DNA of 9,393 nucleotides from JBAXGE01 sp044344145 (GTDB lineage: Bacteria; Planctomycetota; Phycisphaerae; WQYP01), in the NCBI GenBank assembly GCA_044344145.1, contig JBIJDM010000102.1, forward strand, positions 1-9,393, given 5' to 3'. Shown one piece after another: positions 1 through 7,963 of the stretch. The stretch's first letter is position 1, and every line of letters begins with the position of its first letter. The translations under genes were made by a program, and so were the position numbers. The notes beneath the pieces were generated by a model. That model made no database searches, had not been told where the DNA came from, and saw only the letters and a list, made by a program, of their open reading frames with translations.

Positions 1-1747
1 CGGCTACCTCACGAAACACAGCGTTATCATCGAAGAGCTCGCGCACCAACTCGTGGTCCGCCAGAACCTGGGTCACGCGCCGGCCCCGGTTGACCTGCAG
101 CGGTGCGTCCAGTGGGCCCGGCAATAAGCCATCCTCGCGGCTATAGGCCGCAGCACTCACCGCGGGTCCGAGAATCCAGCATAGCCGCCCCCCGGATTCG
201 ACAAAGCTGCGCAGTTTGGGCCGCACCGCATCGGGCCGGGCAATATCGGACATCATCACCACGTCATAGGCAGACAGGTCGGGCATATTCGCCAGTGGTG
301 CGTAGGTGCAGTTGATGCCCCACGCAGTGGGCGTGGCTGCCCCCGCATACGGCGCCAGCGCGGCCTGCACGAAATAGGCCGAGGTACGCGGCTGGGGCCG
401 GGCATAATCACCCAATACCAAAGCCCGCACGGCCGGGGCCACTTCCAGCATGATGCTGCGCTGGTCATTCCACGTAGCGGCATCGGCAGCATCCAGCAGA
501 CAAATCCGGGCGCTTTGCAGACCGGCCTGCGGCAACCGCCAAGACAATCGGGTCTGGGCCTGCCCCCCGCCCAAACGGGCCGAGGGAATTTGCAGCGTGG
601 TGGTCACCACCGGTTCGGTGGCGCCTTGCGGAATCAGACCGATTTTACGAACTTCCGGGCTGTCGGAATTATTACTCACCTGCACATCGAATTGGACTTC
701 CGCGCCGACAATCGCATGTCCACTGGCCAAACGTATCCGACCGATGCCGACATCCGCCGGGAGGTTGGTACCAAGATTCAGCAGGACGCAGGGAGTGGTG
801 CCCAGTTCGTTGAGTGCGGTTGTCAGCGCGGCGGCGTCGGTGCTGTGCTGGGCATAATCAGAGATGACCACGAGCATTTTCTGGCTGCGTTGACTGCGGG
901 CCAGCAGGGCGCGGGCAGTTTGCACTTGTTGACTTAGGGGCAGCACGCGACCCGCCAGCGCGGCCTGATCAAGTTGCAACAGACTCGGGGTTACCCCCGC
1001 CCCCAGACGGTCCAACGGCGCCGGCTCACGGCCGGTAAAGACGATCCCGCTTTCGGCGGGTTTGATCACATCGGTCAGGAGTTGCCGGGCGTAACGAAGG
1101 CTGGTTTGCCAGCGATTGCTGCCACTCACATCCACGGCCAGCGATTGGGAATTATCCAACACCAGCACACACGCCAGATCACGGCCATCAAAAGTGCCCC
1201 CCTGCGCCTGGAGCAAACTGGGACTCGCCAGTCCCCAGATGCCGCCCCCGATCAGAACCATGCCCAAGAGCAGATTACCCGTGTGCAGGCCCCAGCGTAA
1301 ATTGCGATGTTCGGCCGGGGCCGGAGACTTGGCTACATCCGTCAGTGCGGCCGCACGCGGGGATGGCGGCTTTTTGGCGCCTAACAGCGAACGAATGCTC
1401 TGCCCCCCCCACAACGTCAAAAACGCCCCAATTAATAATGCGGAAAGCAGACCATAGGCCATCGGCCCTTGTGTGCTGGCCGTCAAGGGCAGGGCCACGG
1501 CCATGCCCATCAGAGCAAAGGCCAACGCGCGGACGAGTAGTAACAAGGCTTGCTGAATGTGACGGCGTTGCGCGGTACGCTGGGCGGTTTCGCGCAGGAA
1601 ACGCAGCGTGGAAACGTAGACCACCGGGGCGCGTAGGCGGCTGAACAGGTGCAGCGCAATGGGAATCAGCCCCGCCAATAGCCCCAGTAACATCAGGGGA
1701 TCGGAAAAGTTCACCGCGGCCAGAATGTGACTACTCAGTGGTGCCAT
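1..1747 (-). CDS. BatA/VWA-domain membrane protein with GATase-like C-terminal region (3' end outside window)
   Basis: The frame is open for 582 codons from the ATG at 1747 to the left edge, so the C-terminus is missing. Residues 1-60 match the BatA (aerotolerance regulator) N-terminal domain: a hydrophobic helix at about 16-35, then an S-R-L-R-A-P...V-S-T-L-R-F-L pattern. Further hydrophobic segments lie at about 66-88, 98-118 and 155-178. A von Willebrand factor A domain follows: the MIDAS motif D-N-S-Q-S is at 198-202 and the strand carrying I-S-D-Y at 295-298. After a beta-rich stretch, about 400-510 resembles the class I glutamine-amidotransferase-like fold common in these proteins (L-S-A-Y-D-V-V-M-M-S-D, then F-V-E-S-G-G-R-L). 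It is presumably membrane-anchored with an adhesion or scaffold role; its partner is unknown. The start lies 29 nt after the PhoD-like stop with no good Shine-Dalgarno sequence nearby, which suggests translational coupling. Family MoxR and DUF58 genes often lie nearby; none is visible here. Confidence 0.88.
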   Translation of the reverse strand, partial: MAPLSSHILAAVNFSDPLMLLGLLAGLIPIALHLFSRLRAPVVYVSTLRFLRETAQRTAQRRHIQQALLLLVRALAFALMGMAVALPLTASTQGPMAYGLLSALLIGAFLTLWGGQSIRSLLGAKKPPSPRAAALTDVAKSPAPAEHRNLRWGLHTGNLLLGMVLIGGGIWGLASPSLLQAQGGTFDGRDLACVLVLDNSQSLAVDVSGSNRWQTSLRYARQLLTDVIKPAESGIVFTGREPAPLDRLGAGVTPSLLQLDQAALAGRVLPLSQQVQTARALLARSQRSQKMLVVISDYAQHSTDAAALTTALNELGTTPCVLLNLGTNLPADVGIGRIRLASGHAIVGAEVQFDVQVSNNSDSPEVRKIGLIPQGATEPVVTTTLQIPSARLGGGQAQTRLSWRLPQAGLQSARICLLDAADAATWNDQRSIMLEVAPAVRALVLGDYARPQPRTSAYFVQAALAPYAGAATPTAWGINCTYAPLANMPDLSAYDVVMMSDIARPDAVRPKLRSFVESGGRLCWILGPAVSAAAYSREDGLLPGPLDAPLQVNRGRRVTQVLADHELVRELFDDNAVFREVA

Positions 1748-1776
1748 GTCAGTCCAACGCAACTCCCGTGAGTTTG

Positions 1777-3129
1777 TTACTGGGCATCGGTTTCAAGTTG
1801 CTCGGCAAAGACCCGCAACTCAACCTGGGTTTGCCCCTGGGCATCGCGCAGGGACAGATTGACGTGCCGTTTATTTTTCGGGCCGGCAAATTCCAACAGG
1901 CCAAATCCACTGTCCCAACTGACCTTGTCCTTCCGATTGGGATTGGGTACCTTGGTGGTGGCATCGGCCGGGGGTGGCATCCACAGATAGCCGGTGGATA
2001 GCTCGTAAAGCGTGTATTCCCGGCCTTTTTTCTCCACCTGGCGGCATGAAAGCTCGCGACTGGCCCGCCCGCCCGACAGCATGATTACCCCGGGAATACG
2101 CTGGGCAAAGAGCCACTGGATGAAGGCGGTACGTTCCTCGGGAAAGGCGGCCCAGCCCGACTCCTCGGGATATTCCCCCAGCAACGGCACCCCGGCGACG
2201 AGAACTTTGAAAGTGGCCTTGGATGCTTTGAGATTGGTTTGCAACCAGGCGATTTGTCCGGGGCCAAACATTTGGCGCTTATCCGCAGGGACGGGGATAC
2301 GCTGGGTAAAAGCATCAAGCAGGAAAAAATCCACATCGCCATACGTGGTCGTGGTAAAATTGCCCCGGACTTTGTTGGTGCCATACGTGGGATTGGGCCA
2401 ATAACGTTGAAAGGCCACCAGTCCTTCTTGCAGAAAGGGATACGATTCACCGCTTTCATCCCAGGGACCATAATCACCCGCACCCGCGACCCGATACATC
2501 GGTGTGGTACGAAAGAGTTGCTGTAACCCCGGCACCAAACGAACCTGACGCTGGGCATTAATCATGACCCGATAGGTGGCATCTAGTTTGGGTGGCAGGT
2601 CCGCCATTTTGTCTGGTATTTGCCCGGGATTACCCAGCATAAAGCTCAGACGCGGACGCTGTTTGGTCAAGGCTTGAAGCACAGGCAGGTTGAGTGCTTT
2701 ACCCTGGGCATCTGACAATAATTTGGGGGCGATTCCGGAATACCCCGCCACCGAAAATACCGGCAACGTGCCCGGCAGTGGCGCTGTCATGGTAACCAGT
2801 TCTGGGATCACCTCCACCGGCTTATCGCCGACGGAGATTTCAAAACGATAGGCAGTATCGGGCTCCAGATCGGTAAATGGGATATCACAGACAAACGGCA
2901 ACGCCCCCTCCACGTCCACGGTAATGGAACCCACCGAACGTTTGTCCCCTACCGCATAAGCCCGTATTTGTACTTCATCCGGCGTGGACAACTGCATCCA
3001 GATCCGCACGGAGTTTTCGGTCACGTGGCCAATCATGGGACCGGCCACAATATTAGCTCGAGCCGACAAGGCCCCCAGCCAAAACACCACCAGGCCAACC
3101 CACCAACGTACTTTAATTTTACCGACCAT
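1777..3129 (-). CDS. Secreted PhoD-like metallophosphatase-family protein, probably catalytically inactive
   Basis: The product is 450 aa from the ATG at 3129. A TTG at 3138 would add three residues, but its AAGG lies only 3 nt away, against 12 nt for the ATG; neither spacing is ideal. The N-terminus is a signal peptide: basic K-I-K-V-R, a hydrophobic core W-V-G-L-V-V-F-W-L-G-A-L, and an A-R-A cleavage site. The next ~90 residues match the PhoD N-terminal beta domain (G-P-M-I-G-H-V-T-E-N-S-V-R-I-W-M-Q). The remainder follows the PhoD-like phosphatase fold in order, including T-T-P-M-Y, D-Y-G-P, F-F-L-L-D, A-W-L-Q and M-L-S-G-G-R. The positions that bind metal in active members are replaced: L-G-D is L-G-N, D-D-H-D is G-A-G-D, and G-D-R-H is G-G-R-A. 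Family membership is fairly secure, but loss of activity is inferred from recalled family motifs. It lies 21 nt after rnr and 29 nt before the VWA gene, so it is likely co-transcribed with both. Confidence 0.82.
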   Translation of the reverse strand: MVGKIKVRWWVGLVVFWLGALSARANIVAGPMIGHVTENSVRIWMQLSTPDEVQIRAYAVGDKRSVGSITVDVEGALPFVCDIPFTDLEPDTAYRFEISVGDKPVEVIPELVTMTAPLPGTLPVFSVAGYSGIAPKLLSDAQGKALNLPVLQALTKQRPRLSFMLGNPGQIPDKMADLPPKLDATYRVMINAQRQVRLVPGLQQLFRTTPMYRVAGAGDYGPWDESGESYPFLQEGLVAFQRYWPNPTYGTNKVRGNFTTTTYGDVDFFLLDAFTQRIPVPADKRQMFGPGQIAWLQTNLKASKATFKVLVAGVPLLGEYPEESGWAAFPEERTAFIQWLFAQRIPGVIMLSGGRASRELSCRQVEKKGREYTLYELSTGYLWMPPPADATTKVPNPNRKDKVSWDSGFGLLEFAGPKNKRHVNLSLRDAQGQTQVELRVFAEQLETDAQ

Positions 3130-3150
3130 GATGCACAACTACCTTACAAC

Positions 3151-5658
3151 TTAACGCCGTCCGCGACCCCGGCCGCGCCCGCGCTGGGGTTTGGGGCCCT
3201 TGTTATTCTGCGGCTTCCGGTCCTGCCGATGCTGGCCACGGATTTCGCGCTTGACCTGATTTTTACGACCCCGGGGCGAGAACTCCGCGTTCAGATCGGG
3301 TTCCTTGCGGACCTGCTTGGGGGTATGGGCGGGCTCAAAGCGGTGCATTTGCACATCGCCACCCAGTACGGAGGCATGTTCCAGCAACCGGAACGCCAAC
3401 TGACGGCCCGGAATATTCACCGAGACAATCTGCACCTTGACGCGATCGCCCATGGCGATCCGCCGGCCACTGCGCTGGCCACGCAACATGCCCATGCCTT
3501 CTTCAAACTGCCAGGTATCGCTGGGCAGGTCCGCGATGCGAATCATCCCCTCGGCGAGGAAATGCGTGCTCTGGACGAACACCGCAAAGCCGTTCACGCC
3601 GGTGACCACGCCATCAATGATGTCGCCGACATGGTCGGCCAGATAGCTGAGGACCTTGACGGCGCGGATTTCGCTTTCGGCCATGCTCGAGCGGCGCTCG
3701 GTGATGGAAAGATGCTTGCCCAGTTTGACCAGTACCGCAAAGTCCGGCACATTGCCCAGATACGCGGGCATCAGATCGCCCAGCGCGGTCTTGGCCGCGG
3801 GTTCGCCGCGCGGGGGCCGCTTGGGCTTGCCCTGCATCTTGGGCTGGCCGCGCAGAACGCTATCCAGCGCCCGGTGGACCACCAAGTCCGCATAGCGACG
3901 GATGGGGCTGGTAAAGTGGGCGTAATTGTCGCTGGCGAGGGCATAATGGCCCAAGTCCAACGGGGAATATTCCGCGGTGGTCATGGTTTTCAGCACGGCC
4001 AGCGAGACCAACTGGGCGATGGGCTTGCCGCGCACCCAATCCAAAAGCTGTTGCAGGTCTTCGCGTTTGATCACCTTGGGCACTTTGCGGCCCAGCATGG
4101 TGACCAACTGCCGGAGATTGTCGGAGGTCTGCGGGGCCGGGTCAGGATGCACGCGCCGCATGACGGGCAGATTCATCCGCGTCAGATAGCGACTGACCGC
4201 CTCGTTGGCCTCGACCATGAACATTTCGATAATCTTGTGGGTAAAGCTGTCATCTTCGGGATGGGCGTCAATGACCTTGCCATTGTCATCCAGCACCAGT
4301 TCCACTTCGGGCATGTTCAATTCCAGCATGCCATCGTGAATGCGGCGTTGGCGGATCAGTCGGGCCAGCCGATCCATAGTGACGAGGAGATCACGCACGC
4401 GTGACTCGACATTGGGCACATTGGGATTGGGCGGACATTCCAGCAGTCCTTTGGAATAGGGCTTGCCTTCGCCGCGGGCATCGTCAATCACCGCCTGGGC
4501 CTGTTTATAGGTCAGGCGTTTGCAACTGTAAATAATGGTGTTGGCAAAGCGCGAGCCGACCACCTTGCCGTGGTTGTCGTAATAGATGAACGCCGTCTTG
4601 GTGAAACGCGGCTGCTTTTCCTGCAGACTGCATACCCCGTTGCTGAGGATTTCCGGCAGCATGGGAATGACATAGCGCGGGAAGTAGGTGCTGTTGCCGC
4701 GCTTGCGCGCTTCCATATCCAGAATCCCCTCGGCGTGGACGAACGTCGAAACGTCGGCGATATGCACACCCAGTTCATACGCCGCGCCCGGGGGCATATC
4801 TTCTTCGTAGCGGTCATCCAAAGCCCGCACACTGATGGCGTCATCAAAATCGCGCGCATCATCGGGGTCAATGGTGAGAATCGTCATGGCACTGAGATCA
4901 GTGCGGCTGGGATCGCTCTTCGGATCGAAACCTTGCGCCGCCTGCCGGGCCTGATCCACGACTTCCGCCGGGAATTCCAGCGGGAGATCGAATTGGTGAA
5001 TCACGCTTTGCAGTTCAACCTCGGGCTCGCCCTTGGGGCCGAGGACCTTGGTAATGATGCCTTCGCCGGGTGTGGGCGGGGTGGGGAACTTGACCAGTTC
5101 CACGACGACCTTATCCCCGATAGCGGCATTTTTGGCGCCAGGGTCACGGACCACCACCAAGCCGCGCACGAGATTGCCGTCGGGCTGGATGATCCACTGG
5201 CCGTGTTCGTAATTCAGCGTACCGACACACTGGCGGATGGCGCGCTGGACGACTTCCAGCACCTTGCCATACAGCCGTTTGCCGCCGCGCTGGTCCATGC
5301 GGGGCCGGCTCATGACCTTGGCCACGACATAATCGCCGGTCACGGCATCGCCCTGATCGCCGGGAGGAATGAACAAATCGCCATGGGCATTAGGGTCATC
5401 GGGGACCACAAAGCCAAACCCCCGGGCCGTCTGGTGATAACGCCCCGTCACGCGCGAACCCATCGCGGGCAGCGATATCGCCCCGCTGCGGTCGCGCTGC
5501 AGCCGGCCATTTTCGGTCAGCCATTGGATGGCCGCCTCGAAATCCGCCGTATCTTTGGCAGTAATATTGAGCCGCAGCATTAAGTCCTGCTGCGTCACCG
5601 ATTGATCCCCCAACTCCGCAAGTTGGTCAATTATTAATTCGACATACCGATCCGACAC
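3151..5658 (-). CDS. rnr: Ribonuclease R (RNase II/RNB family 3'-5' exoribonuclease)
   Basis: The 835-aa product degrades structured RNA processively from the 3' end in the cytoplasm; E. coli RNase R is 813 aa. Domains in order: winged-helix N-terminus (about 1-65); two cold-shock OB domains (about 66-205, with R-G-F-G-F-V and G-D-L-F-I-P); the RNB catalytic domain (about 255-600); S1 (about 677-760, with G-V-V-T-G-V-N-G-F-A-V-F-V); and a basic tail ending in R-G repeats (about 785-835). The Mg-binding aspartates are in D-P-D-D-A-R-D-F-D-D-A at 265-275, and the conserved H-F-T-S-P-I-R-R-Y-A-D-L is at about 581-592. The active site therefore looks intact. A Lys/Pro/Arg-rich insertion sits between the catalytic domain and S1 (about 602-640). 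The start is the GTG at 5658; the in-frame GTG at 5664 overlaps the Shine-Dalgarno sequence. rnr begins 102 nt after anmK, probably with its own promoter, and leads into the PhoD-like gene. Confidence 0.97.
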   Translation of the reverse strand: MSDRYVELIIDQLAELGDQSVTQQDLMLRLNITAKDTADFEAAIQWLTENGRLQRDRSGAISLPAMGSRVTGRYHQTARGFGFVVPDDPNAHGDLFIPPGDQGDAVTGDYVVAKVMSRPRMDQRGGKRLYGKVLEVVQRAIRQCVGTLNYEHGQWIIQPDGNLVRGLVVVRDPGAKNAAIGDKVVVELVKFPTPPTPGEGIITKVLGPKGEPEVELQSVIHQFDLPLEFPAEVVDQARQAAQGFDPKSDPSRTDLSAMTILTIDPDDARDFDDAISVRALDDRYEEDMPPGAAYELGVHIADVSTFVHAEGILDMEARKRGNSTYFPRYVIPMLPEILSNGVCSLQEKQPRFTKTAFIYYDNHGKVVGSRFANTIIYSCKRLTYKQAQAVIDDARGEGKPYSKGLLECPPNPNVPNVESRVRDLLVTMDRLARLIRQRRIHDGMLELNMPEVELVLDDNGKVIDAHPEDDSFTHKIIEMFMVEANEAVSRYLTRMNLPVMRRVHPDPAPQTSDNLRQLVTMLGRKVPKVIKREDLQQLLDWVRGKPIAQLVSLAVLKTMTTAEYSPLDLGHYALASDNYAHFTSPIRRYADLVVHRALDSVLRGQPKMQGKPKRPPRGEPAAKTALGDLMPAYLGNVPDFAVLVKLGKHLSITERRSSMAESEIRAVKVLSYLADHVGDIIDGVVTGVNGFAVFVQSTHFLAEGMIRIADLPSDTWQFEEGMGMLRGQRSGRRIAMGDRVKVQIVSVNIPGRQLAFRLLEHASVLGGDVQMHRFEPAHTPKQVRKEPDLNAEFSPRGRKNQVKREIRGQHRQDRKPQNNKGPKPQRGRGRGRGRR

Positions 5659-5669
5659 AGTCACCTCCC
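5659..5669 (-). promoter_or_regulatory. rnr ribosome binding site that fixes the start
   Basis: On the minus strand, GGGAGG occupies 5664-5669 and continues as TGA, giving GGAGGTGA, an eight-base complement of the usual 16S rRNA 3' end. It lies 5 nt before the GTG at 5658. The in-frame GTG at 5664 shares its G with this motif, so ribosomes cannot use it normally. This moves the start two codons downstream of the longest reading frame. Confidence 0.75.
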
Positions 5670-5690
5670 AAGGTTCCCCGTTAAGTTTAT

Positions 5691-5713
5691 CTTTGCTTAC
5701 TATAACCGCAAAG
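5691..5713 (-). promoter_or_regulatory. rnr: Possible rnr promoter/operator: inverted repeat around a -10-like hexamer
   Basis: The anmK-rnr gap contains a perfect 6-bp inverted repeat, CTTTGC at 5691-5696 and GCAAAG at 5708-5713, with an 11-nt centre. On the minus strand that centre holds TATAGT (5699-5704), a fair -10 hexamer about 40 nt before the rnr start. No convincing -35 box lies 16-18 nt upstream. A repressor site covering the -10 is one reading; chance symmetry in a short AT-rich gap is another. Confidence 0.3.
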
Positions 5714-5760
5714 GCCCGCCGATTGATAGTAAAACCCGAATGAAGCAGTTTTTGCCCTAA

Positions 5761-6924
5761 TTAACGGCCCGAGGCCCGAACCCCCAGAATTACCGCCCGG
5801 CTGGCTCCGGTCACGCTGGGGACATTGGCGGGGATGCCATCATAGCTGGCCGCGGCCAGCAGGGCAAAGCTCAGGGCTTCTTTGGCGGCATTACGGATAC
5901 CCAGATCATCAATTTTTAGCACCTTGGTGGGCTGGTGTTGATTCAGTGCGGTATGCAGTTGCTCCATCAGGTAGGTATTTTCCGCCCCCCCACCACAGAC
6001 GATCACCTCGGCGGGCCACTGGGGCAGATAGCGGGCGTAGGCGTCCGCAATGGACCAGACGGTCAGGTGCGTGAGGGTAGCGATTAAATCCGGTGCTGGG
6101 ATGGCCGGGAATTGCGCCAGGATACGCTCGAGCAGCGCCACGCCGAATTGTTCGCGCCCGGCGGACTTGGGCGGTGGACGCTGAAAATATGGGTCGGCAC
6201 TGAGACTGGCGAATAATTCCGCGTGGATACGCCCCTGCCGCGCCAAGGCCCCGCCGCGATCATAACGCTGGGCGTTGTGGGTCACGCGCTGCACGGCAGC
6301 ATCCATGAGCATATTGCCCGGGCCGGTATCAAAAGCGCACAAACTCGGGCGCGCATCGCGCTGGGGCAGCCACGTGACATTGCCGATGCCGCCGATATTT
6401 TGGACGCAGCGGATGTGCGTGGGATGTTGCAGCAGCAGCGCATCGGTCCACGGCACCAATGGGGCACCTTGACCGCCCACAGCCATATCCGCGGGACGGA
6501 AATCGCCGATCACCGGGATACCCGTAAGCACGGCCAGCGTAGAGACACTGCCCAGTTGCAGCGTGCAGCCGGGGGCGGGGTTGCTGGCGGTGGGTGGCAG
6601 ATGGCAGACAGTCTGGCCATGACTGCCGATGGCGGTGATGGCGGAAGCCGTCACGCCGGTGGTGCGGAGCAATTCCGCCACGGCGTGGGCGAATTCGCGC
6701 GCGACCTCATCATGCAATCGGCAGATTTGCTGGGTGGTCACCGTTGCCGGTGCCATCACGGCGAGTAATTCCGCCCGCAGAGCGTCCGGCCAGGGGTATT
6801 GGATATGCCCGCAAAGCTCGCTGGTGCCGGTAAGCAGATCACCATGACAGGCCACCAGAGCCGCATCTATGGCGTCCACACTGGTGCCGGACATCAGGCC
6901 GATAAAATAACGCGGCGTAGCCAT
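5761..6924 (-). CDS. anmK: Anhydro-N-acetylmuramic acid kinase
   Basis: The 387-aa product (E. coli AnmK is 369 aa) uses ATP and water to open and phosphorylate 1,6-anhydro-MurNAc, giving MurNAc-6-phosphate in cytoplasmic peptidoglycan recycling. The phosphate-binding motif G-L-M-S-G-T-S-V-D-A is at 9-18; most relatives have Gly where Ala18 stands. Other family motifs are I-G-S-H-G-Q-T-V-C-H (99-108), G-D-F-R-P-A-D-M-A-V-G-G-Q-G-A-P-L-V-P (140-158), N-I-G-G-I-G-N-V-T (176-184), F-D-T-G-P-G-N-M-L-M-D (198-208) with the likely catalytic Asp, V-C-G-G-G-A-E-N (309-316), and the C-terminal N-A-A-K-E-A-L-S-F-A (345-354). The ATG at 6924 is 7 nt after the pyrK stop with no strong Shine-Dalgarno sequence, so translation is probably coupled to pyrK. 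No murQ or anhydromuropeptide permease gene is in the window. Confidence 0.96.
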   Translation of the reverse strand: MATPRYFIGLMSGTSVDAIDAALVACHGDLLTGTSELCGHIQYPWPDALRAELLAVMAPATVTTQQICRLHDEVAREFAHAVAELLRTTGVTASAITAIGSHGQTVCHLPPTASNPAPGCTLQLGSVSTLAVLTGIPVIGDFRPADMAVGGQGAPLVPWTDALLLQHPTHIRCVQNIGGIGNVTWLPQRDARPSLCAFDTGPGNMLMDAAVQRVTHNAQRYDRGGALARQGRIHAELFASLSADPYFQRPPPKSAGREQFGVALLERILAQFPAIPAPDLIATLTHLTVWSIADAYARYLPQWPAEVIVCGGGAENTYLMEQLHTALNQHQPTKVLKIDDLGIRNAAKEALSFALLAAASYDGIPANVPSVTGASRAVILGVRASGR

Positions 6925-6931
6925 GAGCGGG

Positions 6932-7939
6932 TTACCACTTCAAAGCGCGGCTGTCAAAAACGGGGCCATCGGTACACGTAAGTTTATACACCCAGTCGGT
7001 AGCGCCCGGCGGATAATAGCGCACCACGCAACTCTGACAGGTGCCCATGCCGCAGGCCATGGGTTGTTCCAGCGAGACCTGACACACCACATTGTGTTTG
7101 CGGGCCACCACGGCGGTGGCTTTCATCATCGGCGTGGGGCCGCAGCAATACACCACCACATCCGCGGGCGTAAGTTTGCCCGCCGCGAATTGGCCGGTGA
7201 GCCATTGCTCCAGCGCCTGGGTGACAAAGCCCTTCATCCCCATGCTGCCATCATCGGTGGTGATGACCGAGGGATACCCCCAGTTGGCAAATTCGTGGGC
7301 GTTCAGCACCGGGGCGCCATCGGCCCGGGCGGCCGGTTGGCACGAACCCAACGTCAGGGGCAGCAATTCCGCCCGCTGGGCGCCGATAAAAGCGACCGCA
7401 GCGCGGCCGGCCGCGTGGGCATGCTTGGCCAGATAAAACATCGGCGGGATACCCACCCCACCGCCGACCAGCAGTGCGACTTTGGCGTCCGCAGGCAGGG
7501 CAAAGCCCTTGCCCAATGGCCCGAGCACCGAAACCTCCGCGCCGGGGAGCAGCGTTTCCAGATAATGTGTGCCCTTGCCCACCACGCGGTAGATGAGATC
7601 AATTTCCACCCCCCCGCCGGGCAGCCGACGGTCATCGGCCAGCGAAAACGGCCGGCGCAGGAAGGCGGTGGGATTGAGATTGTCCACATCCTGCAAAATC
7701 AGCGGGCCTTTGGCCTGTGCCGGGGGCCAGGCAATTTCGTGATAGGACGGGCCGGGGTCGGCAGTATGCTGACGGCAATCCACCTGCACAAACTGCCCCG
7801 GCACAGTGGCGGGAAACTCGGCCAAGGTCAGCGTCAGCCGGTAATGCTCGACGCAAATGCGCACATTCTGCTGCACACGGGCCAAATAAATGCCGCGCTG
7901 TGCGGCCGGCGGAGACGATTGGGTTGGCGAACTGACCAT
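6932..7939 (-). CDS. pyrK: Dihydroorotate dehydrogenase electron-transfer subunit (PyrK-type FAD/2Fe-2S protein)
   Basis: The 335-aa product passes electrons from the catalytic PyrD (class 1B) subunit to NAD in pyrimidine synthesis. In order: a ferredoxin-reductase FAD domain with P-G-Q-F-V-Q-V (47-53), R-R-P-F-S-L (95-100) and G-K-G-T (121-124); an NAD domain with L-V-G-G-G-V-G-I-P-P (157-166) and Y-C-C-G-P-T-P-M-M (264-272); and a C-terminal 2Fe-2S site with Cys296, Cys301, Cys304 and Cys322 (C-x4-C-x2-C...C-T-D-G-P-V-F), which is diagnostic of PyrK. It is longer than the usual ~260 aa, with extra segments at about 57-93 and 195-225. The start is the ATG at 7939, with AGGA 7 nt upstream; the frame stays open to 8038, but that extension only translates an intergenic repeat. 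pyrD is not in the window. anmK follows after 7 nt. Another ferredoxin-reductase-like protein is possible but less likely. Confidence 0.92.
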   Translation of the reverse strand: MVSSPTQSSPPAAQRGIYLARVQQNVRICVEHYRLTLTLAEFPATVPGQFVQVDCRQHTADPGPSYHEIAWPPAQAKGPLILQDVDNLNPTAFLRRPFSLADDRRLPGGGVEIDLIYRVVGKGTHYLETLLPGAEVSVLGPLGKGFALPADAKVALLVGGGVGIPPMFYLAKHAHAAGRAAVAFIGAQRAELLPLTLGSCQPAARADGAPVLNAHEFANWGYPSVITTDDGSMGMKGFVTQALEQWLTGQFAAGKLTPADVVVYCCGPTPMMKATAVVARKHNVVCQVSLEQPMACGMGTCQSCVVRYYPPGATDWVYKLTCTDGPVFDSRALKW

Positions 7940-7963
7940 CGGGTTATCCTCGGTAGACTTTAT

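Noticed and set aside
103..1644. Several overlapping plus-strand frames of 70-140 codons
   Set aside because: All lie opposite the continuous BatA/VWA reading frame, which has recognisable domains across the same stretch.
2968..4404. Long plus-strand open frame (478 codons) antisense to rnr and the PhoD-like gene
   Set aside because: It is a mirror of GC-rich codons of rnr on the other strand, shows no family motif and spans the junction of two solid genes.
4570..5583. Plus-strand open frame of 337 codons antisense to rnr
   Set aside because: Shadow of the RNase R coding region, with a His/Arg/Gly-rich, domain-free translation.
5731..5760. Possible terminator after anmK (AAAAC...GTTTT)
   Set aside because: The stem is five mostly A-T pairs with a 12-nt loop, too weak for an intrinsic terminator.
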